Source: CAVQHY01 sp963712465
GTDB lineage: Bacteria > Actinomycetota > Thermoleophilia > Gaiellales > Gaiellaceae
NCBI GenBank assembly: GCA_963712465.1
Contig: CAVQHY010000008.1
Location: forward strand, 310,001-374,000
Reading direction: 5' to 3'
DNA: 64,000 bases
A program made the position numbers and the translations under genes. The first letter of the stretch is position 1. Every line of letters begins with the position of its first letter. Shown in pieces: positions 26,891 through 36,212 of this stretch. Below the pieces are notes generated by a model. It saw nothing but the letters and a program-made list of their open reading frames with translations, was not told the origin of the DNA and searched no databases.

Positions 26891-26965
26891 GGTGCTGGGT
26901 TCCTCCTAGATTGCTTGCTGAGAAAATCTTAGCGCACTTATAGCAGATCATCAGCCCCCGGTTCA
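26891..26965 (-). promoter_or_regulatory. Leader and promoter region of the dnaK operon
   Basis: AT-rich for this genome. On the minus strand two possible -10 boxes, TATAAG (26937-26942) and TAAGAT (26928-26933), lie upstream of an AGGAGG. A GCTAAGA/TCTCAGC inverted repeat (one mismatch, 3-nt loop) overlaps the second. I find neither a canonical HAIR nor a CIRCE element, so the operator is not identified. Confidence 0.45.
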
Positions 26966-27106
26966 GGGGAGAAAGAGCGCCACCACGGGGGGATGACGGA
27001 AGCGACCGCGTCGCGCACAACTCGACCATGACGTCGAACGCCGCCCGCGGCAGCGCGTAGGTCAGCTCCTACCGGGTTCGGCGGCGAACCAGGAGGCAAA
27101 ACGATC

Positions 27107-29575
27107 ATGATCCCCCACCGTCCAGGTCGCGGCCCCCGCGGGACCCGGACGCGCACGCTGCTCGCGGCGCTCACGCTCGCCGTGCCCGCGACGCTCACGC
27201 CCGTCGCGTCCGCGGCCGTCAGCGCGACGACTCTCGTCTCGGCCGCAGCCGTCAACGGCAACGGCCCGTACGACGCCTCGTTTCAGCAGGCGTCCGCCGA
27301 CGGCTCGCACGTGTTCCTCGTCACCGAGGAGCAGCTCGTCGGGGCCGACACGGACGCCGCCTTCGACGTGTACGAGCGCGCCGGCGGCGCGACCGCCCTC
27401 GTCTCGACCGGCCCCGTCAACGGCAACGGCCCCTTCGAGGCGTCGTTCCTGGTCGCCTCGACCGACGGGGCCCGCGTCCTCGTGCAGACCTCGGAGCCGC
27501 TCGTGAGCTCCGACACGGACGCGTCGTCCGACGTCTACGAGCGCTCGGGCGGCGTCACGACGCTCGTTTCGAGGGGCCTCATCAACGGCAACGGCCCGCT
27601 CGACGCCTCGTTCATCGGCGCCTCCGCCGACGCCTCCCGCGTCTTCTTCGAGACGAGCGAGCCGCTCGTCGCCGCCGACACGGACGGCGCCGTCGACGTC
27701 TACGAGCGTGAGGGCGGAGCGACCACCCTCGTCTCGACCGGCCCCGGCACCGGGAACGGCCCCGCCGACGCGTCGTACGTCGGTGCCTCGACCGACGGCG
27801 CCCTCGTTTTCTTCCACACGACCGAGCAGCTCGTCCCGGCCGACACGGACGGCGCGGTCGACGTGTACCAGCGGTCCGGCGGCGCGACCACGCTCGTGTC
27901 GACCGGGCCCGTCAACGGCAACGGCAGCCCCAACGCAGCCTTCGCCGGTGCGTCAGCCGACGGCTCACGCGTGTTCTTCCTGACGGCCGAGGCGCTCGTC
28001 GGCGCCGACACGGACGGCGCCTTCGACGTCTACCAGCGCTCGGGCGGCACGACCAGCCTTGTCTCGACGGGGCCGATCAACGGCAACGGCGACACGAGCG
28101 CATTCCTCGTCGGAACGTCGACCGACGGGTCGCGGGTCTTCTTCGCGACGAGCGAGCAGCTCGTCGCCGCGGACACCGACGGCGCAGTGGACGTCTACGA
28201 ACGGGCGGGCGGAGCGACGGCGCTCGTCTCGCTGGGCGCGGTCAACGGGAACGGCCCCTTCGGCGCCTCGTACGCGGGGGTCTCCGCCGACGGCTCCCGC
28301 GTCTTCTTCCAGACGGCCGAGCCGCTGGTAGGCGACGACACCGATGCGGCTGTCGACCTCTACGAGCGCTCCGCGGGGACGACCACGCTCGTCTCGCGCG
28401 GCGCCGTCAACGGCAACGGCCCGCAGGACGCGTCCTTCGCGGGCGCTGCGCTCGACGGCTCGCATGTCTATTTCCAGACGGCCGAGCCGCTGGTAGGCGC
28501 CGACACCGATGCGGCCGTCGACCTCTACGAGCGCTCCGCGGGGACGACCACGCTCGTCTCGCGCGGCGCCGTCAACGGCAACGGCCCGCTCGACGCCTAC
28601 TATGCGGGCGCCTCCGCCGACGGCTCGCACGTGTTCTTCCAGACGGCGGAGTCGCTCGTCGGCGCCGACGCCGACACGTCCTCGGACGTCTACCTCGCCG
28701 AGCTCGCCGCGGACAGCCCGGTGTCTCCCGCGACGATCGCGCTCGCTCCAGCGACCCCGAACGGATCGAACGGCTGGTACCGCTCGGTCGTGCACGTCAC
28801 TGCGCGCTCCGGCTCCGCCGCAGCAGTCCCGGTTCGCTGCGCTCTCGACCCGAGCCCCCCGCCCGCGAGCTTCGCGGCCCTTCCGGCCGGGTGTCCCTAC
28901 GCGGGCAAGGGAGCGGACGTCGCCGCCGACGGAGAGCACGCGGTCTGGGCGGCCGCCGACGAGCGGGAGGCGCCGGTCGGAGCTCCGTTCAAGATCGATC
29001 GGACCGCTCCGAGAGTGACCTGCGCGGCGACTCCGACCCTCCCGGCCGGCCGGGCGGCGACAGTGACCGCGAACGTGGCCGACAGCGTGTCCGGCCCCAG
29101 CAACTCGGTGGTCTCGGCCCCGGCCGACGTCTCCAGCCCCGGTGCGAAGTCCGTCTCGCTCACGGGCCAGGATCGGGCGGGGAACGCGACGACGGTTCAC
29201 TGCCCGTACGTCGTCTCGGGCAAGCCCGAGTATCGGTTCGTCGGTCTCTGGCCGGCGGACGGCTCGCGCCACAGGGCCGGGTGGCCGATCCTCGTCGTCG
29301 TCAAGCTCGCCGGCCCCTCGGGTCGGCCGATTCCCGACGCGGAGGCACGTGGGCTCGCGAGGGCCTGTGCGGTCCGGGTCGCCTCGAGCGCGGATGGCGC
29401 CGGCGAGCGATCCCGCGATCCAGGCTGCGCGCGCTACGAATCCTGGCGCAACGTCTTCGTCGCCTGGGTGCCGACGTCGCGACACTTCGTGGGCCGCCAG
29501 ACGATCACGGTGACAATCTCCCCACCGGGGAAGCCGCTGCTGACGGCGACGATCAACGTCATCGTGAAGCACTAG
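27107..29575 (+). CDS. Secreted protein with nine 55-residue repeats, probable beta-propeller, plus C-terminal Ig-like domains
   Basis: 822 residues. Sec signal peptide (basic start, hydrophobic LLAALTLAVPATL, cleavage near ASA). Residues 41-535 are nine tandem units of exactly 55 residues, each with LVS..., NGNGP, a SADGS-VFF turn and ADTDAAVDVYER. The blade-like pattern resembles TolB/WD-type propellers. Residues 545-822 look like two beta-sandwich domains; four Cys occur in the first (RCALD, GCPYAG, TCAAT, HCPYV). No anchor is seen, so it is probably released or bound to the wall. ATG 27107 follows AGGAGG at 10 nt. Confidence 0.8.
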   Translation: MIPHRPGRGPRGTRTRTLLAALTLAVPATLTPVASAAVSATTLVSAAAVNGNGPYDASFQQASADGSHVFLVTEEQLVGADTDAAFDVYERAGGATALVSTGPVNGNGPFEASFLVASTDGARVLVQTSEPLVSSDTDASSDVYERSGGVTTLVSRGLINGNGPLDASFIGASADASRVFFETSEPLVAADTDGAVDVYEREGGATTLVSTGPGTGNGPADASYVGASTDGALVFFHTTEQLVPADTDGAVDVYQRSGGATTLVSTGPVNGNGSPNAAFAGASADGSRVFFLTAEALVGADTDGAFDVYQRSGGTTSLVSTGPINGNGDTSAFLVGTSTDGSRVFFATSEQLVAADTDGAVDVYERAGGATALVSLGAVNGNGPFGASYAGVSADGSRVFFQTAEPLVGDDTDAAVDLYERSAGTTTLVSRGAVNGNGPQDASFAGAALDGSHVYFQTAEPLVGADTDAAVDLYERSAGTTTLVSRGAVNGNGPLDAYYAGASADGSHVFFQTAESLVGADADTSSDVYLAELAADSPVSPATIALAPATPNGSNGWYRSVVHVTARSGSAAAVPVRCALDPSPPPASFAALPAGCPYAGKGADVAADGEHAVWAAADEREAPVGAPFKIDRTAPRVTCAATPTLPAGRAATVTANVADSVSGPSNSVVSAPADVSSPGAKSVSLTGQDRAGNATTVHCPYVVSGKPEYRFVGLWPADGSRHRAGWPILVVVKLAGPSGRPIPDAEARGLARACAVRVASSADGAGERSRDPGCARYESWRNVFVAWVPTSRHFVGRQTITVTISPPGKPLLTATINVIVKH
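27227..28711 (+). repeat. Nine tandem 165-bp repeats inside the secreted-protein gene
   Basis: Each 165-bp unit encodes one 55-residue blade. Units 1-7 have drifted; across the last three units (from about 28310) there are long stretches almost identical at DNA level, including shared synonymous choices, which suggests a recent duplication by unequal recombination. Confidence 0.85.
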
Positions 29576-29603
29576 TAGCGTCCGGCGACCCCAGAATATC
29601 CGC

Positions 29604-30482
29604 GTGGAGCGCATCGCCCTACGCGGCACGCTGGTGTCTCGACTCGTGCTCGGAATCGCGACGATCGTCGACCGTGCGCTCCTGGATGCATTCGTCGAGG
29701 CGGGTGGGAACGCCTTCGACACGGCGCATTGGTACGGCGAGGAAAGCGAGCGCGCGCTCGGGGCGTGGGTCGCCTCCCGGGGTCTGCGGAACGAGATCGC
29801 GCTGATCGGCAAAGGCGCCCACGCGCCCGACACCCGGCCCGAGGCGGTGAGCCCCCAGCTCGAGCAGAGCCTGGACCGCCTCGGCACGGACCGGCTGGAC
29901 GTCTATCTCCTCCACCGCGACGATCCGTCCGTCCCTGTCGGCGAGTGGGCCGATGCCCTCGACGAACAGGTGCGGGCGGGTCGTGTCCGGGCCGTTGGCG
30001 TGTCGAACTGGTCGGCCCGCCGGGCCGAGGAGCTCTCAGCCTGGGCGGCTTCGCATCGATGCGTCGAGATCTCCCTCCTGTCGAATCAGCTGTCGCTCGC
30101 AACGATGCTCGAGCCGGTCTGGGAGGGCTGTGTCGCCGTCGACGACGCGGCAGAGGAGTGGCTCACGCGAACGGGGACGCCGCTTCTTGCCTGGTCGGCG
30201 CTGGCGCGCGGGTTCTTCCAGGGCCGGCCCGACGACGACGAGGAGATGCGTCGCTGCTGGATCGGGGCGGACAATCTCGAGCGACGCGCACGGGCCGGAC
30301 GGCTCGCGGCTCGACTCGGAGTCACACCCGCCGCCGTCGCCCTAGCCTGGGTGCTCGCCCGTCCCTTCCCAACCCTCGCCGTTGTCGGCCCGCTGACGCT
30401 GGAGGAGCTGGCGACCTGCATCCGCGGAGTCACGCTCGACGTGACGTCCGACGATCTCGCGGCGCTCGACCAGCACCGGTAG
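29604..30482 (+). CDS. Aldo/keto reductase family protein
   Basis: A (beta/alpha)8 NAD(P)H-dependent oxidoreductase of 292 residues. Catalytic tetrad: Asp and Tyr in FDTAHWYGEESERALG, Lys in ALIGKGAH, His in VYLLHRDDP. The C-terminal cofactor segment is shortened (VVGPLTLEELATCI). An NQLSLATMLEP segment resembles the AKR7/AKR11-like group acting on sugars or aldehydes. The substrate is not predictable. GTG start at 29604, 28 nt after the preceding gene, which may be co-transcribed. Confidence 0.9.
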   Translation: MERIALRGTLVSRLVLGIATIVDRALLDAFVEAGGNAFDTAHWYGEESERALGAWVASRGLRNEIALIGKGAHAPDTRPEAVSPQLEQSLDRLGTDRLDVYLLHRDDPSVPVGEWADALDEQVRAGRVRAVGVSNWSARRAEELSAWAASHRCVEISLLSNQLSLATMLEPVWEGCVAVDDAAEEWLTRTGTPLLAWSALARGFFQGRPDDDEEMRRCWIGADNLERRARAGRLAARLGVTPAAVALAWVLARPFPTLAVVGPLTLEELATCIRGVTLDVTSDDLAALDQHR

Positions 30483-30506
30483 GCGCCTGGGCGGAGAAGC
30501 CGGCGT

Positions 30507-32402
30507 TCACGCACTCGGACCGGGCGCCTCCGCGGCGAGCCGCTTGCGGACGCGCGTCAGCGTCCACTCGTCCATCCCGTCGAACACATCCTCGTGCCCC
30601 GCAGAATGGGCGACGAGCGCGCGACGCCTGCGCGACGTTTCACGCTCCTCCAGGCCGACGATCTTCGCCCGCTCGAGGGTGAATGGTCGCTTCGCCCGAT
30701 CCACGAAGAGAAGCCGCCGGTCAGTGACGGCGAGGACACCCGCGCTTTCCCCGTGCTTGGCCCCGGCGAGCACGAGCACCCGCTCGCCGGGGCGAAGCTG
30801 ACGCAGCAGCTCCTCGAGGGCCGGGCGATTCAGCTCGACGTAGCCGGCGAGACCGTCGGTGAGCCCGGCTTCGTGCGCCAGGGTCTTCACGGCCTCGTAC
30901 TGCTCCTCCGGGGTGGCGCCCTCGTCGATGACGACGACGAGGCTCTCGTCGACGCATGCCTCGATCTCGCGCACCGCCTCGTGGCCGTCCTTCCACTCGC
31001 TCGGGTCGAAGCCGAGGAACACGTCGTCCGGCGCGGACTGGAGGCCGACGCTCCCCGACCATCTGACCAGCGCCACGCAGCGCTCGAAGAGGACAGTGGA
31101 GGGGGAGCCGTGATCCACGTCGAGCCTGACGCCCTTGTCGCCGACCACGAGCTCGGCGCCTCCTCGCCCGCTGCGTAACGCGGACCACAAGCCGCTCGGA
31201 CGAAACCGTCGTCCGTCAACTCGTCCTGAGGGGAAGCCCGCAAAGGCGCCGAACCGGCCGACGGGGAGCAGGTCGGCGTCGGGAACGGCAAGCAGGGCGG
31301 CCTCCATGCCAGCCGCAAGCACCTCCGCGACGTCGGTCGCCCGCACCCCTTCGATCGCCTCCACGCGGCCCCGCGGGTCGAGAAACGGCAAGTCGAGCAG
31401 CTCGCGAGTGCAGTGCATCGCAAGGCGGTTCGCCGTTAGCTCGGCATCGGTCCAGTCGCGGCGCGCATTGTCGATCTCCTCGGCGAGCTCGCGCGCCTCG
31501 GGCCCGGTGCTGGCAAGCTCCTCCAACGTCTCGACCAGAGCCAAGGCTGCCGATGCGGCCCGCTCGTCGAGGCAGTCGGCAGCAAACACGACGTGGTCGT
31601 GATCCGCGTCGAGCTTGTCGACGATGACGTACGGGACGTAGCTGACGCCGAGCTCCGAGCGCAGACGCGTGTACAGACGACGGCCCGCGATCGCCGCAGC
31701 GACGGTGGCTGCTGGAGAGCCACGCACCACCATGCTGACAACGACAATTCCGCCCATGCCCAGGTCGTCTCCCACGGGCAGGCCGAGGTTCCCGCTCGGC
31801 GTTGGGACGGGCACGGACGCCCGCTCGCCGGCCGAGGCCAGCTCCAGCTCGAAGTCGCTCACGTCCCCGGTCGCCCAGAACACGGCATTGGCCGCGGTGA
31901 AGTAGCGACTCGCCCAGTCCTGCACGTCTCGCGGCGAGATCCGCAGAAGCCCGAGCTCGCTGAAACCCGCGAGCCCGGCCCCCGCAGCCCCGTACCGACG
32001 TCGTAGCAGAGGGTCGCGGGCGGATCCGCCGGCCCGGGCCTCCTCCGCTTCGAGGATCCGTCGCTCGGCGTCGAATCGCTCGAGCGGAAGCGCAGCGAGC
32101 CGTCCCGCCGTGTCCGCGAGAAAGGCCAGCACCCGGTCTCGCTCGCCATCTGCCCAGATTCTCGCCTCCGTCAGTTCGACCCATCCGTTCGGCTCCAGGC
32201 CACCGCCGGGCCGGTCGGGCGGGAGCGCGAGATGCTCGACGAGGTGGGTGATGCCCGACGTGGCCATCGCCTCGTCGACCTTGCCGACGCGGAAGACGAG
32301 GCCGGCGGAGAAGCGTCCGGGGCCGTCTGTCCAGAACGTCGGGACCCCGTTCGTCGACGTGCGATGGTCGACCGGAAACGCCTCCGCCACAGTCCGGGAC
32401 AC
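30507..32402 (-). CDS. M16-like metallopeptidase with C-terminal PH-like domain
   Basis: 631 residues. An N-terminal M16 (insulinase-fold) half has the inverted zinc motif HLVEH (H53, E56, H57) with downstream acidic residues at 118-121, followed by a second M16-like half (about 190-400). A region to about 520 is unassigned, and residues 555-600 (GVLAVTDRRLLFVDRAK) match the bacterial PH-like fold used for membrane or protein binding. M16 enzymes cut short peptides or process presequences; the PH-like tail could place it at the membrane. GTG start at 32402. Divergent from moaA. Confidence 0.8.
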   Translation of the reverse strand: MSRTVAEAFPVDHRTSTNGVPTFWTDGPGRFSAGLVFRVGKVDEAMATSGITHLVEHLALPPDRPGGGLEPNGWVELTEARIWADGERDRVLAFLADTAGRLAALPLERFDAERRILEAEEARAGGSARDPLLRRRYGAAGAGLAGFSELGLLRISPRDVQDWASRYFTAANAVFWATGDVSDFELELASAGERASVPVPTPSGNLGLPVGDDLGMGGIVVVSMVVRGSPAATVAAAIAGRRLYTRLRSELGVSYVPYVIVDKLDADHDHVVFAADCLDERAASAALALVETLEELASTGPEARELAEEIDNARRDWTDAELTANRLAMHCTRELLDLPFLDPRGRVEAIEGVRATDVAEVLAAGMEAALLAVPDADLLPVGRFGAFAGFPSGRVDGRRFRPSGLWSALRSGRGGAELVVGDKGVRLDVDHGSPSTVLFERCVALVRWSGSVGLQSAPDDVFLGFDPSEWKDGHEAVREIEACVDESLVVVIDEGATPEEQYEAVKTLAHEAGLTDGLAGYVELNRPALEELLRQLRPGERVLVLAGAKHGESAGVLAVTDRRLLFVDRAKRPFTLERAKIVGLEERETSRRRRALVAHSAGHEDVFDGMDEWTLTRVRKRLAAEAPGPSA

Positions 32403-32413
32403 GATAGGGCCGA

Positions 32414-32419
32414 TACCCT
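32414..32419 (+). promoter_or_regulatory. Leaderless -10 box of moaA
   Basis: TACCCT, then 6 nt, then GTG 32426. The opposite strand reads TATCGG 7 nt before the GTG of the M16 gene (32402), so the divergent start signals overlap within 24 bp. Confidence 0.55.
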
Positions 32420-32425
32420 TGATCT

Positions 32426-33430
32426 GTGCCCACGCGCGACACCCTCGGCAGGCCGCTCCGCGATCTGCGGATCTCCGTCACCGACCGCTGCAACTTCCGC
32501 TGCGTCTACTGCATGCCGAAGGAGGCGTTCGGGCGCGACCATGCATTCCTGGAGCGATCGGCGCTGCTCACGTTCGAGGAGATCGAGCGCCTCGCGCGCG
32601 TCTTCGTCGCGCACGGCGTCGACAAGATCCGCCTCACGGGCGGCGAGCCGCTGCTCCGACGTGACCTCGAGCGGCTGGTCGAGAAGCTCGCCGCGATCGA
32701 CGGGCTCGACCTCACGCTGACCACGAACGGCTCGCTCCTTCCGCAGAAGGCCAAGGCACTCGTCGATGCGGGGCTCGGCCGGGTGACCGTCAGCCTCGAC
32801 TCGCTCGACGACGAGGTCTTCCGCGCGATGAACGACGTCGACTTCCCGGTCGAGCGAGTGCTCGCGGGAATCGAGGCCGCCGCGGCCGCCGGCCTCGCGC
32901 CGATCAAGGTGAACATGGTCGTGAAACGCGGAGTCAACGACGACTCGATCCTCGACCTGGCGAGGCACTTCAGGGGCTCGGGCCACATCGTGCGCTTCAT
33001 CGAGTACATGGACGTCGGCGCGACGAACGGCTGGCGGCTCGATGACGTCGTCCCGGCCGCCGAGATCGTCGACGCGGTCGACCGCGAGCTCCCGCTCGAG
33101 CCGGTCGAGCCGCGCTATCGCGGCGAGGTGGCGCGGCGCTACCGCTATCAGGACGGAGGCGGCGAGATCGGCGTGATCGCCTCGGTGACACAGCCCTTCT
33201 GCGGTGACTGCACGCGGGCCCGGATCTCGGCCGAGGGGAAGCTCTACACCTGCCTTTTCGCCACGACCGGCCACGACCTGCGCGCTCTCGTGCGCGACGG
33301 CTCGACCGACGCGGAGCTCCACGAAGCCGTCGGCCGCGTATGGCGCGCGCGGAGCGATCGCTACTCGGAGATCCGTTCCGCCGAGACGGCTGCGCTCCCG
33401 AAGGTCGAGATGAGCTACATCGGCGGCTGA
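32426..33430 (+). CDS. moaA: GTP 3',8-cyclase (molybdenum cofactor step 1)
   Basis: Radical-SAM enzyme that turns GTP into the cyclopyranopterin precursor with MoaC. 334 residues with the N-terminal cluster motif CNFRCVYC, LTGGEPLLRRDL, and the C-terminal second cluster (FCGDCTRARIS ... YTCLF). It ends in YIGG, the double-Gly tail needed for activity. No other moa gene is in the window. Its 3' end overlaps the converging sigma-factor gene by 16 nt. Confidence 0.97.
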   Translation: MPTRDTLGRPLRDLRISVTDRCNFRCVYCMPKEAFGRDHAFLERSALLTFEEIERLARVFVAHGVDKIRLTGGEPLLRRDLERLVEKLAAIDGLDLTLTTNGSLLPQKAKALVDAGLGRVTVSLDSLDDEVFRAMNDVDFPVERVLAGIEAAAAAGLAPIKVNMVVKRGVNDDSILDLARHFRGSGHIVRFIEYMDVGATNGWRLDDVVPAAEIVDAVDRELPLEPVEPRYRGEVARRYRYQDGGGEIGVIASVTQPFCGDCTRARISAEGKLYTCLFATTGHDLRALVRDGSTDAELHEAVGRVWRARSDRYSEIRSAETAALPKVEMSYIGG

Positions 33431-35360
33431 GCCGCCGCTGCGCCTCCGGTCGTGTCGCCGGGAGGCGGTGGGCAAAGCTCCTCGACCAGGGCGGTGTTGT
33501 TCTGCTCGTCGAGCTCGCCGACGAACCCGCCTGCGTCCGCGGTGACGAGGCGAGGCTTCTCGGGGCACTTCAACCCGTCCTGCGTCGCCGATTCGCCCGG
33601 CTTCAGCGGCGGCACCTTGAACTGCCCCAGGTCGCTGACGTCGACCACTGACGCCTCGGCCACGGCGCTGCCCACGTTGACGACGGTGAAGCTCGTCGCG
33701 GACGCCTTTACCACCAGGTCCGGCAGACCCTTGGGCGGAGGCGGAGGAGGGTCAGGCGGCGGAGGCGGATCCTTCGGAGGATCCGCGTCTGGGGGAGGTG
33801 GGCCCGGCGGCGGCGACGGCGAAGGCGGCGGCGGCGAGGGCGGCGGGGACGGCGACGGCGAGGGCGAAGGCGGCGGGGACGGGGAGGGGACGGGGACGGG
33901 GACGGGGACGGGGACGGCGAGGGCGAAGGCGATGGCGATGGCGATGGCGCGGGGGACGGTGGCGCTGCCGCCGACGGCGCCGGCGAGGGGGAAGGCGACG
34001 AAGGCGGCGCTGTGCCTGCTCCAGGTGGCCTGACGCCGGGCTCAGGCGGTGCCGGGCCGCCGGCTCTGGGCGGTGGCGAGACGCCGGCCCCGGGCGGGCT
34101 CCCTGCTCCTGTGGAGGTCGCTGGGCTGTTCGCGGCGGTCGCGGCGGTCGCAGCCGAAACGGCGAGGACGGCTGGTGGTTGCGCGGACGACGCGTTCCCC
34201 TGCGCGGGCCGCCGGGCACCACCGCCACCACCACCCCCCGTGGCGGAGGCGCCGCCCGCGGGCGAGGTCTCCTCACCGGAGGGCGGGACGAACGGAGCGG
34301 CCGTCGGGGAATCCTCGGACTGGCCTGCGGAGATCACGGGAGACGGGCTCGATCCGGCCGAGCCATCCAGCGCGGTGCGGGTCGCGGCCGGTACGGCGGC
34401 TCGAGAGCCCTCGTCACGAGTCATGACGACGGCTGCAACCGCAGCCCCGATCGACAGCACGGCAAGGGCGGCAACCGCGGCGGCTGCGATGACGCCATGA
34501 CGCACCTCGCCGCGGCGCGGGAGGTGCGCGAGTACGCCGGTCTGCTGGCCCTGCGAGTAGCCGGAGGCGGCCAGGGCATCTCCGACCCGGTTCTGCAATG
34601 CGGCGAGGAACGCGACGGGAAGGATGATCGCCCGGTAGGTCGCGCCGGTCTCCTGGAAGAGGAGGAATGCGCCCTTGCAGCGAGGGCATGTCCTGAGGTG
34701 GTGCTCGACCTCCTCGCGCTCGGGGTCCTTCAGCTGCCCGTCGAGATACGGCGACAGCATCGCCAGGTACCGGCGGCACCGCTCGGGCGCCGACTCGACG
34801 TCGACCTCCCCGAGCCGCAGCTCGGCGCGCAGCCGCGCACGTGCCCGTGAGATCAGCTGGGCGACGGCATTCTCGCTTAGCCCGACGACGACCCCGATCT
34901 CGGCGTAGCTCTTCCCTTCCAGCTCCCGTAGGGCAAGGGCGAGCCGCTGCCTCGGCGCCAGCCGAGCGTTCGCCCGTCGGACGTCCTCCTGTTGCACGGT
35001 GAGCAGCGCGGCGACCTCGGGGTCGACGTCGACAGGCACGGGCGCGTCGGGCTCCGGCGGCTCTGCGGTGAGCTCGAGTCGGCGGCCCCGCTTCGCCCCC
35101 TTCAGGTAGACGTTCTTCGCCGTCGTGATCAGATAGGCCTCGAGGTTCACCTGCTCGGGGTCGAGCCGATCGAGCCGCGGCAGAGCACGGGTGAACGTCT
35201 CCTGGACGAGATCGGAGGCGTCGTGGCTCGAGCCCGTCAGCCTGTAGGCGAACCGGTACAGACGCTCGCCGTAGAGCTCGTAGAGCTCGACCCACGCCAA
35301 GCTGTCCCGCTCCTGACAGCGTCGGACGAGAATCGCATCAGCGGACTGCTCGAGAACCAT
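33415..35360 (-). CDS. ECF sigma factor fused to zinc-finger anti-sigma-like, transmembrane, Pro-rich and CARDB-like domains (frame break in the repeat tract)
   Basis: Sigma region 2 (residues 15-85, DASDLVQETF), region 4 (135-180, ELEGKSYAEIGVVVGL), then a zinc finger with C195, H221, C225, C228 (HHLRTCPRC), a helix (290-313), and an external Ser/Pro repeat tract. Near 33876-33900 the hexanucleotide repeat shifts frame: one reading ends in Arg-rich sequence to 33708, the other continues as PPPPPKGLPDLVV into a CARDB-like domain to 33415. Restored length would be about 648 residues. It is a one-piece membrane-tethered transcription factor in design. The break may be slippage, error or real. 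Confidence 0.8.
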
Positions 35361-35453
35361 GAGAATCGACGCGTCCCGTTGGGCCGCTACACCGGGGAGC
35401 GGGGCGAATCGTAGCTCACGCGAGGCGCTCGTCCGAGCCCGGTGCTCGAAGAA

Positions 35454-36212
35454 CTAAGGGCTCGACACCGAGCGGAGATGGGCAGAGGGACGCGCGGCCG
35501 CATGGGGTGACGGCCGCGACGCCCCGACAGCTCCGGCGGCCACGCCCGGGAGAGGCGTGGGGGGAACGATGCCGTGGAGCTGCGCCCAGCGGGCGGCTTC
35601 GGTCCGGTTCGCCACGCCGAGCTTCCGGTACGTGCTCGAGAGGTGGGACTTGACGGTCTCGAGGCTCACCCAGAGGATGCGCGCGATCTCGGTGTTCGTG
35701 CGCCCCTCGGCCGCGAGGGCGAGTGTGTCCCGCTCCCGGGTCGTAAGACCCGGATCCGGCTCGACGCCGGCGTTCCCGACTCCCGAGCTACCGAGAAACA
35801 GGGCACAGCGAAACGACTGCTCGACCGTTGCCGCCAGCTCTCGAAGCTTTGTGGTCTTGACGATGTACGCGGACACGCCGGCGTCTGCGGCCGCGCGGAG
35901 CACGTCGAACCGGAGGGCAGTCGAGAGGACGATCACGACGAGCGTCGGCGAACGCTCCCGCGCCGCGCGAATCGCCTCGAGCGTCTCCCCCGTGTTGAGC
36001 CCCGGGTCGAGCTCTGCCACGAACAGATCAGGCCCCAGCTCCACGACCAGCCGCAGCGCCGCGGCGGGCTCGGCCGCGGACCCCTTCACGGCGACCCCTG
36101 CGAGCTCGAGACTGCGCTCCACCGCCATCCGCCAGAGCGGATGCCGATCGAGCACCACCGCCGTCGCCGTGCTCGCGGCTGGGTCCGCCGGCGCCCCGAG
36201 GATTGCCGTCAT
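35454..36212 (-). CDS. LuxR/NarL-type response regulator with atypical receiver
   Basis: 252 residues: receiver-like domain (about 20-140) and a C-terminal LuxR helix-turn-helix (LTTRERDTLALAAEGRTNTEIARIL, then SLETVKSHLSSTYRKLGV). At the phosphoacceptor position the usual Asp is Glu (DLFVAELDPG), and the first acidic pair is LDRH rather than DD, so it probably works without phosphorylation. The Lys of IVKTTK is kept. ATG 36212 overlaps the upstream paralogue's stop (ATGA). No histidine kinase is nearby. Confidence 0.88.
   Translation of the reverse strand: MTAILGAPADPAASTATAVVLDRHPLWRMAVERSLELAGVAVKGSAAEPAAALRLVVELGPDLFVAELDPGLNTGETLEAIRAARERSPTLVVIVLSTALRFDVLRAAADAGVSAYIVKTTKLRELAATVEQSFRCALFLGSSGVGNAGVEPDPGLTTRERDTLALAAEGRTNTEIARILWVSLETVKSHLSSTYRKLGVANRTEAARWAQLHGIVPPTPLPGVAAGAVGASRPSPHAAARPSAHLRSVSSP

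Noticed and set aside
27227..28711. Regularly spaced repeats considered as a CRISPR-like or noncoding array
   Set aside because: The 165-bp period stays in frame and encodes conserved protein blades, without spacers.
27965..29887. 640-residue open frame on the minus strand
   Set aside because: Antisense to the repeat-protein gene; its apparent repeats only reflect the 165-bp DNA repeats.
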